Assembly: GCF_000739735.1 (NCBI RefSeq)
Contig: NZ_BBJF01000019.1
Coordinates: forward strand, 1 to 64,000
Direction of reading: 5' to 3'
Source of the DNA: Paraburkholderia ginsengisoli NBRC 100965
GTDB lineage: Bacteria > Pseudomonadota > Gammaproteobacteria > Burkholderiales > Burkholderiaceae
Length of the DNA stretch: 64,000 bases
The translations under genes and the position numbers were made by a program. Positions 33,045 through 40,835 of this stretch are shown here, one piece after another (within the stretch, counting starts at the first letter, position 1; each line of letters starts with the position of its first letter). The notes beneath the pieces are model-generated. The model did no database searches. It had not been told where the DNA came from and saw nothing but the letters and a program-made list of their open reading frames with translations.

Positions 33045-34904
33045 ATGATCTCGATCTCCTATTCACACGAGGCGCAGCATCGGTTCGCCTGCGCGCTCGA
33101 TTCCGCGCTCGGGCATCTGGTGGAGATTCCCGCCGCGTTGCTGGTGCTCGCCGAAATTGTCGTGCTGCTGGCCGGCGTGCTGAGCCGCTACGTGCTGCAC
33201 GCGCCGCTCGTGTGGTCCGACGAACTCGCGTCGATGCTGTTCCTGTGGCTCGCGATGCTCGGCGCGGTCATCGCGTTGCGGCGCGGCGAACACATGCGGA
33301 TGACGGCGCTGGTGGGTATGGCGCCGCCGGGCGTGCGCGCTTTTCTCGACGTGGTGGCGGTCGCCGCTCCGATCGCGTTTCTCGCGATGGTGATCGGCCC
33401 GGCGATCAGCTTCGCGCAGGACGAGTCGTTCATCACCACGCCCGCACTAGAACTGTCGAACTCGTGGCGCGCCGCCGCGTTGCCGATCGGTTGCGCGCTG
33501 ATGCTGCTGGTCGCCGTGGTGCGGCTCGCGCGAATGTCGAACTGGCGGCTCGTGCTCGCCGCAGTCGCAACGGTCGGCGCGCTGGTCGGCATCTTCATCG
33601 CGCTCGGGCCGGTGCTGCGCGACCTCGGCAACATCAATCTGCTGATCTTCTTCGTCGGACTGGTAGCGCTCGGTGTACTGAGCGGCGTGCCGATCGCCTT
33701 TTCATTCGGACTCGCAACTTTCGGCTATCTCGCGCTGACCACCAATACGCCGATGCCGGTGGTCGTTGGGCGGATGGACGAAGGCATGTCGCATCTGATC
33801 CTCCTTTCCGTACCGCTCTTCGTGTTTCTCGGCCAGTTGATAGAGATGACCGGCATGGCCGCGGCGATGATCGCGTTCCTCGCGAGCCTGCTGGGTCACG
33901 TGCGCGGCGGCCTCTCGTACGTGCTGGTCGGCGCGATGTATCTGGTGTCCGGCATCTCTGGATCGAAAGCCGCGGACATGGCAGCGGTCGCGCCGGTGCT
34001 GTTCCCCGAGATGAAAGCGCGCGGTGCGAAGCCCGGCGACCTCGTCGCGCTGCTCGCCGCGACCGGCGCACAGACCGAGACGATTCCGCCGAGCCTCGTG
34101 CTCATCACGCTCGGCTCGGTCACGGGCGTGTCGATCTCCGCACTCTTCACGGGCGGCATGCTGCCTGGGATCGTGCTGGCGATCACGCTGTGCATGGTCG
34201 TGCAGTGGCGCTACCGGCGCGAGGATATGTCGAGCGTCAAACGCGCAACGCGTGGCGAGATTCTGCGCAAACTGCTGATCGCGTTCCCCGCGCTCGCGCT
34301 GCCGTTCGTGATTCGCGCGGCGGTGGTCGAAGGCATCGCGACCGCCACGGAAGTGTCCACCATCGGTATCGCGTATGCGGTGGTGGCAGGCCTGCTGATC
34401 TATCGCCGATTCGAATGGACGCGGCTCAAGCCGATGCTGATCGATACCGCGACGTTGTCCGGCGCGATTCTGCTGATCATCGGCGCGGCGACCGCAATGG
34501 CGTGGGCGCTGACGCAGTCCGGCTTCTCGGGCCAGCTTGCACAGACACTCGGCGGTCTGCCGGGCGGCGCGGCGATGTTCATGGCGGCGTCGATCTGCAT
34601 GTTCGTGATTCTCGGCAGCGTGCTCGAAGGCATTCCGGCGATCGTGCTGTTCGGGCCGTTGATGTTCCCGATCGCGCGGGCCATGCACATCCACGACGTG
34701 CACTACGCGATGGTCGTGATTCTGTCGATGGGCGTGGGCCTGTTCGCGCCGCCGTTCGGTGTGGGCTACTACTCCGCCTGCGCGGTGAGCCGCATTCATC
34801 CCGACGAAGGCATGAAGCCGATCCTCGGCTATATCGCGGCGTTGCTGGTCGGGTTGATCGTCGTGGCGGCCGTGCCGTGGATTTCAATCGGCTTCCTGCA
34901 TTGA
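33045..34904 (+). CDS. TRAP transporter fused DctQ-DctM membrane protein
   Basis: A 619-residue inner-membrane protein joining both TRAP membrane subunits. The DctQ part (about residues 1-175) has four helices and the WSDELASMLFLWLAMLG motif. The DctM permease (about 195-619) has about 12 helices, including GVPIAFSFGLA and SGSKAADMAAVAPVL. Start ATG at 33045, four bases after the DctP stop. Transport is driven by the sodium or proton gradient. Fused QM proteins are common in Burkholderiaceae. Confidence 0.93.
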   Translation: MISISYSHEAQHRFACALDSALGHLVEIPAALLVLAEIVVLLAGVLSRYVLHAPLVWSDELASMLFLWLAMLGAVIALRRGEHMRMTALVGMAPPGVRAFLDVVAVAAPIAFLAMVIGPAISFAQDESFITTPALELSNSWRAAALPIGCALMLLVAVVRLARMSNWRLVLAAVATVGALVGIFIALGPVLRDLGNINLLIFFVGLVALGVLSGVPIAFSFGLATFGYLALTTNTPMPVVVGRMDEGMSHLILLSVPLFVFLGQLIEMTGMAAAMIAFLASLLGHVRGGLSYVLVGAMYLVSGISGSKAADMAAVAPVLFPEMKARGAKPGDLVALLAATGAQTETIPPSLVLITLGSVTGVSISALFTGGMLPGIVLAITLCMVVQWRYRREDMSSVKRATRGEILRKLLIAFPALALPFVIRAAVVEGIATATEVSTIGIAYAVVAGLLIYRRFEWTRLKPMLIDTATLSGAILLIIGAATAMAWALTQSGFSGQLAQTLGGLPGGAAMFMAASICMFVILGSVLEGIPAIVLFGPLMFPIARAMHIHDVHYAMVVILSMGVGLFAPPFGVGYYSACAVSRIHPDEGMKPILGYIAALLVGLIVVAAVPWISIGFLH

Positions 34905-35041
34905 GCCAGCATCGAGTCGCCAATGCGTGAGACGGACGCCGTGCATAGCAGGCCGCTCCCGTCTCTCGCGTGATGTTCTTTCCGCTTGCCCCGGTTCGCC
35001 GTGAATCGCCGCGTACCGGTCCGTTCCATCCGTATGATTGC

Positions 35042-35065
35042 CGCCGCCTGTTTTTCCGGGCGGCG
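35042..35065 (+). repeat. Hairpin abutting the transketolase ribosome-binding site
   Basis: CGCCGCC and GGCGGCG (7-base perfect stem, 10-base loop rich in T) lie one base before the AGAGGAG Shine-Dalgarno of the 35083 gene. It could tune translation of this gene relative to the TRAP genes. Confidence 0.45.
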
Positions 35066-35082
35066 TAGAGGAGCCTTTTGCC

Positions 35083-37128
35083 ATGTCCACCACCGAAGCA
35101 CAGCCTGCCGCGGCGCTTGCATCGACCGCTTCGCCCGCTTCGCCCTCTCTTGCGCCGACGTCGCCACTGCCACTCGCCGACGCGATCCGCTTTCTGTCGA
35201 TCGATGCAATCCTGCGCGCCGGCGAAGGTCATCAGGGCGTGCCGCTCGGCATGGCCGAAATCGCGACCGCGCTGTTCACGCGGCATCTGAAATTCAATCC
35301 CGCCGATCCCACCTGGGCCGACCGCGACCGCTTCGTGCTGTCGAACGGCCACGGCTCGCTGCTGTTGTATTCGCTGCTCTATCTGAGCGGATATAACGCG
35401 ATCGGGCTGGAGCAGATCCAGAGTTTCCGCGAACTCGGCTCGCATTGCGCGGGCCACCCCGAGTACGAACCGGCGCACGGTATCGAAGCCACCACCGGCC
35501 CGCTCGGCCAGGGGATCGCCAACGCGTTCGGGATGGCGATTGCCGAAGCGTATCTCGCGGCGAAATTCGGCAGCGAACTCGTCGATCACTACACGTACAC
35601 GTTCGTCGGCGACGGCTGTCTGCAGGAAGGCATCGGCCAGGAAATGATTTCGCTGGCCGGGCATCTTCGACTCGGCAAGCTGATCCTCTGCTGGGACGAC
35701 AACCAGATCACCGACGACGGCAGCACCTCGCTGTCGATCAGCGAAGACGTGTGTGCGCGATTCCGTGTGGGTGGCTGGCAAGTGATCGAAGTCGACGGTC
35801 ACGATCTCGAAGCGGTTTCGGCGGCATTGACGATCGCGCGTGCGGATCCGCGACCTTCGATGATCGCGTGCAAGACGGTGATCGGCCGCGGCATTGCGCG
35901 TCTGCAAGGGCAACGCGGCGGCCATAGCGGCAAGCTGTTCCAGGCGGACGCCGACGCGGCGCGTGCGCAACTCGGCTGGCCGCATGCCGCCTTCGACGTG
36001 CCGGCGGACATCCTGAGCGCGTGGCGCGCGGCTGGGCACCGCAGCGACGCGCAGCATGCCGCGTGGCAGGCGCGCGTCGCCGCGTTGCCGGCGGCGCAGC
36101 GCGCGGAATTCGAACGCGTCCACGCCGGCCATCTGCCCGAAGGCTGGCGCGACGTACTCGACGACTACCGCAAGCGCGCCGTCGAGCGCGACGAAGGGCA
36201 AGCCGGCATCGCGGTATCGGGCGAAATCAGTGATCTCCTCGCGCCGTTGCTGCCGGAGCGCATGGTCGGTTGCGCCGACCTCGAAGCGCCCACCGGCCAC
36301 AAGCGCCAGCTCGTCGCCTTCACCGCTGCCGACCATCGCGGCGCATATGTCCATTGCGGCGTGCGCGAACATCTGATGGGCGCGATGGCCAACGGCATGG
36401 CCGCGCACGGCGGCGTGATCGCCACCAGCGTCACCTATCTGGCCTTCTCCGACTATCAGCGCCCCGCCATGCGCATGGCCGCATTGATGAGCTTGCCCGT
36501 GCACTTCGTGTTCAGCCACGATTCGATCGGCGTCGGCAAGAACGGGCCCACACATCAGCCCGTCGAAATCCTCGCGTCGTTGCGCGCGATGCCGAACATG
36601 CGCGTGCTGCGTCCCGCCGATGCGGTCGAGGCCGCCGAATGCTGGGCGCTCGCGCTCGAACATCGGCGCGGTCCGAGCACGCTGATATTCGCGCGCCAGC
36701 TGCTGCCGCTGGTTCGCCGCGAACATAGCGCCGAGCCGTTGTCGCAACGCGGCGCGTACGTGCTGGCCGAGGCGGAACACGGACCGCGCGCCGTCACGTT
36801 GCTCGCAACCGGTTCCGAAGTCGCGCTCGCCTTGCAGGCGCGCCGCCAGTTGCAGGACGAAGGCATTGCGACCGCGGTCGTGTCGATGCCATGCTGGGAG
36901 ATCTTCGACGAACAGGACGCGGCCTATCGCGCGGAAGTGCTCGGCCCGGGCACCGTGCGGGTCGGCGTCGAAGCAGCGCTGCGTTTCGGCTGGGACGGCT
37001 ATCTCGGCGAGCGTGGCGGCTTTGTCGGCATGACGGGCTTCGGTGCATCCGCTTCTGCGGAAACGCTATACGAACACTTCGGCATCACGGCGCAGCACAT
37101 CGTCGCCGAAGCGAAGCGGCATCTGTAA
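35083..37128 (+). CDS. Single-chain transketolase, divergent paralogue
   Basis: A 681-residue full-length transketolase with a Ser/Ala/Pro-rich N-terminal tail (1-28). TPP-binding features are GHQGVPLGMAEI (about 49-60), GPLGQGIANAFGMAIAE (139-155), GDGCLQEGIGQE (176-187) ending DDNQITDDG, and the activating glutamate in GVREHLMGA (about 429). HDSIGVGKNGPTHQPVE and the arginine in FARQ are kept. By eye, the Arg of the usual IATRKAS segment and the Ser of the LTLWSGS segment, which bind sugar phosphate in E. coli TktA (R358, S385), are not present. The enzyme may therefore act on non-phosphorylated substrates. Two transketolases in one run of genes is unusual. Confidence 0.88.
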   Translation: MSTTEAQPAAALASTASPASPSLAPTSPLPLADAIRFLSIDAILRAGEGHQGVPLGMAEIATALFTRHLKFNPADPTWADRDRFVLSNGHGSLLLYSLLYLSGYNAIGLEQIQSFRELGSHCAGHPEYEPAHGIEATTGPLGQGIANAFGMAIAEAYLAAKFGSELVDHYTYTFVGDGCLQEGIGQEMISLAGHLRLGKLILCWDDNQITDDGSTSLSISEDVCARFRVGGWQVIEVDGHDLEAVSAALTIARADPRPSMIACKTVIGRGIARLQGQRGGHSGKLFQADADAARAQLGWPHAAFDVPADILSAWRAAGHRSDAQHAAWQARVAALPAAQRAEFERVHAGHLPEGWRDVLDDYRKRAVERDEGQAGIAVSGEISDLLAPLLPERMVGCADLEAPTGHKRQLVAFTAADHRGAYVHCGVREHLMGAMANGMAAHGGVIATSVTYLAFSDYQRPAMRMAALMSLPVHFVFSHDSIGVGKNGPTHQPVEILASLRAMPNMRVLRPADAVEAAECWALALEHRRGPSTLIFARQLLPLVRREHSAEPLSQRGAYVLAEAEHGPRAVTLLATGSEVALALQARRQLQDEGIATAVVSMPCWEIFDEQDAAYRAEVLGPGTVRVGVEAALRFGWDGYLGERGGFVGMTGFGASASAETLYEHFGITAQHIVAEAKRHL

Positions 37129-37139
37129 ATCATCGGGAC

Positions 37140-38111
37140 ATGGACATGCACAAGATCGTTTTCCTCGACCGCACTACCCTCGCGCCGCAAATCGTTTTGC
37201 GCGAGCCGCGTTTCGACCATCAGTTGATCGAACATGAACGCACCACGCCGGATCAATTGCTCAAGCGCCTCGCCGGCGCTTCGATTGCCATTACCAACAA
37301 GGTGCCGCTGACGGCCGAAGTACTCGTACAGCTGCCGGAACTGAAGCTGATCGCCATTGCCGCGACCGGCACCGACTGCATCGACAAGGCGGCCTGCCAG
37401 CGTTTGGGCATTGCTGTGAGCAATATTCGCGGCTACGCGATCAACACGGTGCCCGAGCATACGTTCGCGCTGATCCTCGCATTGCGGCGCAATCTGGTCG
37501 CCTATCGCGACGACGTGCTGGCCGGCGAGTGGCAAAAGTCCGGGCAATTCTGTTTCTTCACGCACCCGATTCACGATCTGGCCGGCGCGCGTCTGGGCAT
37601 CATCGGCGAGGGCGTGCTCGGACAGCGCGTCGCGGAACTCGGCAAGGCGTTCGGCATGCAGCCGATGTTCGCCGCGCACAAGGGACGCGAAGGTCTCGGT
37701 CCGTTGTACACGCCGTGGGACGAGGTGCTGGCGACCAGCGACATCATCACCGTGCACAGTCCGCTCACGCCGAACACGCGCAACATGCTGGCGATGCCCG
37801 AGTTCCGCGCGATGCGCCGCAAGCCGTTGATCATCAACACGGCGCGCGGCGGCCTCGTCGACGAAAGCGCGCTGGTGCAGGCGCTCGACGAAGGCCTCAT
37901 CAGCGGCGCGGGCTTCGACGTGACCGCCGGTGAGCCGCCCGCCGACGACAATCCGCTATTGCGCGCGGCGGGCCGGCCCAATGTCATTCTGACGCCGCAT
38001 GTCGCGTGGGCATCGGACGAGGCACAGCAGCGTCTCGCCGATCAGTTGATGGACAACATCGAAAACTTCGTGAACGGTACACCGAGCAATCTGGTGCAGG
38101 GGGCGTACTGA
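37140..38111 (+). CDS. D-2-hydroxyacid dehydrogenase, glycerate/hydroxypyruvate reductase-like
   Basis: A 323-residue NAD(P)-dependent D-isomer 2-hydroxyacid dehydrogenase. The Rossmann loop reads GIIGEGVLGQRVAELG (about 152-167). The catalytic Arg lies in NTARGGLVDE (about 239-248), the Glu in AGFDVTAGEPP, and the His in LTPHVAWAS (about 293). The pattern matches glycerate dehydrogenases, which interconvert hydroxypyruvate and D-glycerate. ATG at 37140; an ATG at 37146 is equally possible. It starts 11 bases after the transketolase stop, so the two are co-expressed. Hydroxypyruvate is itself a transketolase donor, which gives a possible functional link. Confidence 0.85.
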   Translation: MDMHKIVFLDRTTLAPQIVLREPRFDHQLIEHERTTPDQLLKRLAGASIAITNKVPLTAEVLVQLPELKLIAIAATGTDCIDKAACQRLGIAVSNIRGYAINTVPEHTFALILALRRNLVAYRDDVLAGEWQKSGQFCFFTHPIHDLAGARLGIIGEGVLGQRVAELGKAFGMQPMFAAHKGREGLGPLYTPWDEVLATSDIITVHSPLTPNTRNMLAMPEFRAMRRKPLIINTARGGLVDESALVQALDEGLISGAGFDVTAGEPPADDNPLLRAAGRPNVILTPHVAWASDEAQQRLADQLMDNIENFVNGTPSNLVQGAY

Positions 38112-38124
38112 GAGAAAGTGCCCG

Positions 38125-38169
38125 ACGGGGTGCCGTTTTCGCATTTTCTACGCGGGCATCGGCACCCGT
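38125..38169. terminator. Long-loop hairpin between convergent genes
   Basis: ACGGG(G)TGCCG and CGGCACCCGT pair over 10 bases with one bulge and a 24-base loop containing TTTT after the left arm. It sits between the stop at 38111 and the convergent SDR stop at 38182 and may terminate both. Confidence 0.45.
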
Positions 38170-38181
38170 TGTCACCGCCGC

Positions 38182-38958
38182 TCAGGCCGCGCGGTACATT
38201 TGCGCGCCCCACGGCGCGCCGATCGTGCCGCCGTCCACGACGATCTCGGCGGCAGTCACGCCGGACGCGTCCGCCGATGCGAGAAACAGCACTGCCGCCG
38301 CCACTTCTTCCGGCGCAGCGAGACGGCCCATCGGAATGCGCGGTGCGAGCGCCTGTTCGGCTCCGTCGAGCGTCGCGCCCTCGCGCGCGCCACGTGTCCA
38401 GATCGGCGTGCGCGTGCCGCCCGGAATCACCGTGTTCACGCGAATGCCGCGCTGCACGAGTTCGGATGCGAAGACCTTCGCCATTCCCGTGATGCCGGCC
38501 TTCGTGGCGGAATACGCCGCCGAACCCGGTGAGCCGAGTTCGCGCATCACCGAGCCGTTCAGCACGATCGAGCCACCCGCGCTCATCAACGGGAGCGCCG
38601 CCTGCACGGTCAGAAACACGGCGGTCAGGTTCGTGCGAAGAATCGCCTCGAACGCCGCCGCCGACGTGCCGCCGAGCGGCGTCGGCCCGGAAATGCCGGC
38701 GTTGGCGAACACGATGTCCAGCGAACCGAACTTCGTTCCGATCTGTTTGAACAACGCGTCGATGGCCGCCTCGTCATCGAGATTAGCTGCCACGCCCAGC
38801 GCGTTATCGCCCAACTCGGTCACCGCCTGGTCGAGCTTCGCACGGTCGCGGCCGGTGATCACCACTCGCGCGCCTTCGGCAATCAGCAGTTTCGCCGTGA
38901 CAAAGCCGATTCCGCTATTCCCGCCCGTGACCAACGCTGTTTTTCCTGTGAAACGCAT
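38182..38958 (-). CDS. SDR-family oxidoreductase
   Basis: A 258-residue classical short-chain dehydrogenase. The cofactor motif is TGGNSGIGFVTA (about 10-21), with ANAG (about 84-87), a serine in NGSVMRELG and YSATKAG (about 149-155, catalytic Tyr and Lys). The start is one of two adjacent ATGs (38961, 38958); the second has the better spacing from AAGGAG. It is divergent from the TetR gene at 39162, an arrangement in which TetR usually represses the SDR. Substrate unknown. Confidence 0.88.
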   Translation of the reverse strand: MRFTGKTALVTGGNSGIGFVTAKLLIAEGARVVITGRDRAKLDQAVTELGDNALGVAANLDDEAAIDALFKQIGTKFGSLDIVFANAGISGPTPLGGTSAAAFEAILRTNLTAVFLTVQAALPLMSAGGSIVLNGSVMRELGSPGSAAYSATKAGITGMAKVFASELVQRGIRVNTVIPGGTRTPIWTRGAREGATLDGAEQALAPRIPMGRLAAPEEVAAAVLFLASADASGVTAAEIVVDGGTIGAPWGAQMYRAA

Positions 38959-39087
38959 CATCCTTCTCCTTGATCGCGCCGCCGACATGACCGGCAAGCC
39001 ACGGCCGCGCGACGCGTTAAACGGTTAAGCGGCTTCGTGCCGCCGCTGATAAACGACGTATCCCGAAGGGCACCCGCCCCTTCAATC

Positions 39088-39122
39088 TGCATGTTGATTA
39101 TCATGCACATTTTCAGTATTAT
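39088..39122 (+). promoter_or_regulatory. Sigma-70-like promoter with palindromic TetR operator
   Basis: TTGATT (39094-39099), a 17-base spacer and TATTAT (39117-39122) form a good sigma-70 promoter for the TetR gene. The palindrome TGCATG-N8-CATGCA (39088-39107) overlaps the -35 box and is a likely operator for TetR, which would repress itself and the divergent SDR. The region is strongly AT-rich compared with its surroundings. Confidence 0.6.
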
Positions 39123-39161
39123 GCTCGTCATATAGAATTGTCAAGCAGCGGAGAACGGAAA

Positions 39162-39746
39162 ATGGGCTACTCGCAGGCACAGAAGGCTGAAAGCAGGCAG
39201 CGTGTTCTGGAAACGGCGGCACGGCAGATTCGCGAAGACGGCATCGCCGCGCTCGGCGTCGCGGACTGCATGCGCAGCGCCGGACTCACGCACGGCGCGT
39301 TCTACGGCCATTTCGATTCGCGCGATGCGTTGATTGTCGAGGCGCTCGAATACGCGGTCGCGCAGAGCAGGAAAAGGATCGAGGCGCTGAAGACGGGCGC
39401 CGGCGGGTCGAAGGCGAAAGAGCCGTTGCGGGCGATTGCAGAGACGTTCCTCGGCGAGCGCCATATCCGCAATCCCGGCAGCGGCTGCGCGTTGTGCGCG
39501 CTGGCCGGGGAAGCGCGTCATGCCAGCCCGGAGATTCGCGAGCGGTTGACGGCCTATGTGCATACGCTGGCGGCGCAAATCGCCGAGACTTTGGCGGACC
39601 ACAGCGAGAGCGCGGCGCTGGGGATCGTCGCGACCATCATCGGCGCGGTGACACTGGCGCGTGCCGTCGACGACAGGCAACTGGCGAAATCGATTCTCTC
39701 CGCGTCGCTCGAACTGATCGTGGCACAGGGCGGCGACGCGGCGTAA
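39162..39746 (+). CDS. TetR-family transcriptional repressor
   Basis: A 194-residue regulator. The N-terminal TetR helix-turn-helix (RVLETAARQIREDGIAALGV, then CMRSAGLTHGAFYGHFDSRDAL, about 14-56) is followed by a helical ligand domain with cysteines in GSGCALCALAGEARH, a pattern typical of the NemR/AcrR-like group seen beside oxidoreductases. ATG at 39162 with CGGAGAACGG upstream. The divergent SDR at 38958 is the probable target. Confidence 0.9.
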   Translation: MGYSQAQKAESRQRVLETAARQIREDGIAALGVADCMRSAGLTHGAFYGHFDSRDALIVEALEYAVAQSRKRIEALKTGAGGSKAKEPLRAIAETFLGERHIRNPGSGCALCALAGEARHASPEIRERLTAYVHTLAAQIAETLADHSESAALGIVATIIGAVTLARAVDDRQLAKSILSASLELIVAQGGDAA

Positions 39747-39799
39747 GCCGTGCGCTCGCGCTTCGGCGCAAGCACATCGCACGCCGGACCCGCCGCCGG

Positions 39800-40018
39800 T
39801 TAAAGCAGCCCGGAACCGTCGCTCGCCTGGCTCAAACGCCGCGCGAGTTCGCGGCCGCGGCCAGTCAGCTTGAGCGTCGAGATATCGCCGTCGTCGTGCC
39901 AGGCGATCTCGACCAGTTCGTAGCGGCTCAGCGCGAGCACTTCGGCATCGAGTTCTTGCAGACGCCTTTCGGCGTCGCTGAGACGCAGCAGGGTCGCGAC
40001 TTCGTGATGGGTGAGCAT
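39800..40018 (-). CDS. Small conserved-looking protein, winged-helix-like
   Basis: A 72-residue cytoplasmic protein (MLTHHEVATLLRLSDAERRLQ...) whose middle resembles a small winged helix: helices up to LALSRYELVEIAW, then a DGDISTLKLTGRGRELARRL wing and recognition-helix-like end. GAGG lies before the ATG. It overlaps no other credible gene and its codon use is normal. Function unknown; DNA binding is a guess from the fold-like pattern. Confidence 0.6.
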   Translation of the reverse strand: MLTHHEVATLLRLSDAERRLQELDAEVLALSRYELVEIAWHDDGDISTLKLTGRGRELARRLSQASDGSGLL

Positions 40019-40154
40019 CGGCTACCTCGTCGGTGAATAGAGGACATGCCGACATCGTAGATGCGTAGCCCGACATTCAGACTACGGTTGTGTTGCGTAA
40101 AATTACCGAATTACAGCTCGCGACGACTACGGCCACCCGCCGCGCCGATGCGCG

Positions 40155-40481
40155 TCATTTGCCGCGCGCCACCGACACGATCTCTTTCACACGCCGCGCG
40201 ATACTCGTCAGCATGCTGTCGTGTGCGTCGGAAGACGGCGGCCTTCGGTGCGGCATCGTTTGCAGATCGCGGGAGTCGTCGTGAAGCGCGCGCGCATGAC
40301 TCGCCGGCGTGAACGGCCACTCGATCACCACCGCTCGCAGAATGGCCGCACGCGGTCCCTTCTCGGCCTTGTCGATATACGCGTTGATCGCTAACGCTTC
40401 CTGCCTTGCCGAGTCGTGGGAATCGGTGGCAATAAAATCGTTCAGTCCTTCGATATGGACGCACCATAGCCGTTCGTTCAC
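40155..40481 (-). CDS. Hypothetical protein, translationally coupled
   Basis: A 108-residue protein beginning VNERLWCVHIEGLNDFIATDS, read from a GTG at 40481 with GGAGACAGGAC upstream. The GTG overlaps the stop of the preceding gene (GTGA, 40481-40478). The N-terminal 60 residues look like a small alpha/beta domain (LWCVHIEG, DSARQEALAINAYI, AVVIEWPFTPASHA); the C-terminal 45 residues are basic and probably unstructured. Similar proteins are, from memory, common as hypotheticals in Burkholderia. Function unknown. Confidence 0.65.
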   Translation of the reverse strand: MNERLWCVHIEGLNDFIATDSHDSARQEALAINAYIDKAEKGPRAAILRAVVIEWPFTPASHARALHDDSRDLQTMPHRRPPSSDAHDSMLTSIARRVKEIVSVARGK

Positions 40482-40720
40482 GTCCTGTCTCCGATATAGA
40501 CGCGCAGCCACGGCGCGTTGCGCGCTTCGCCGGATACTTCGCCGGATACTTCGCGCGCATACGCTTCCGCCAGCCTCAGCCTGGCGGAGTCGGGCCTGCC
40601 GTATCGCTTCTCCAGCATGTGCGGCGCGCGCTTCACCCGGACGCCATGATCCCGGTGAAACATGTAGCGCGCTACCCCCTTCGCCGATTGTCTCGCTATG
40701 CTCTCAACGTCTAATGACAT
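40478..40720 (-). CDS. Hypothetical small basic protein
   Basis: An 80-residue basic protein (MSLDVESIARQSAKGVARYM...) ending in an internal repeat VSGEVSGE produced by a 12-base tandem duplication. Its stop overlaps the GTG of the next gene, so the pair forms a two-gene unit. No family recognised. Overlapping translation with the neighbour is the main reason for calling it real. Confidence 0.55.
   Translation of the reverse strand: MSLDVESIARQSAKGVARYMFHRDHGVRVKRAPHMLEKRYGRPDSARLRLAEAYAREVSGEVSGEARNAPWLRVYIGDRT
40526..40554 (-). repeat. 12-base tandem repeat inside the 80-residue hypothetical gene
   Basis: TTCGCCGGATAC occurs twice in tandem (40526-40537, 40538-40549) followed by TTCGC. 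The unit is a multiple of three, so copy-number change adds or removes Val-Ser-Gly-Glu without a frameshift. Confidence 0.85.
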
Positions 40721-40835
40721 CTCGTTCCGTCCAACTCGTCTATCCGGTCGCTCGCTTGCCGGGTCCTTCCAGGTTGCTGGTTTTGAAACCGACTGACGAC
40801 TTCCTGTACCGTATTACTGGAGCCACGATCTAAGA

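Noticed and set aside
34579..36780. A 733-codon minus-strand frame across the TRAP and transketolase genes
   Set aside because: It spans two well-supported plus-strand genes and has no recognisable domain; typical third-position-GC shadow.
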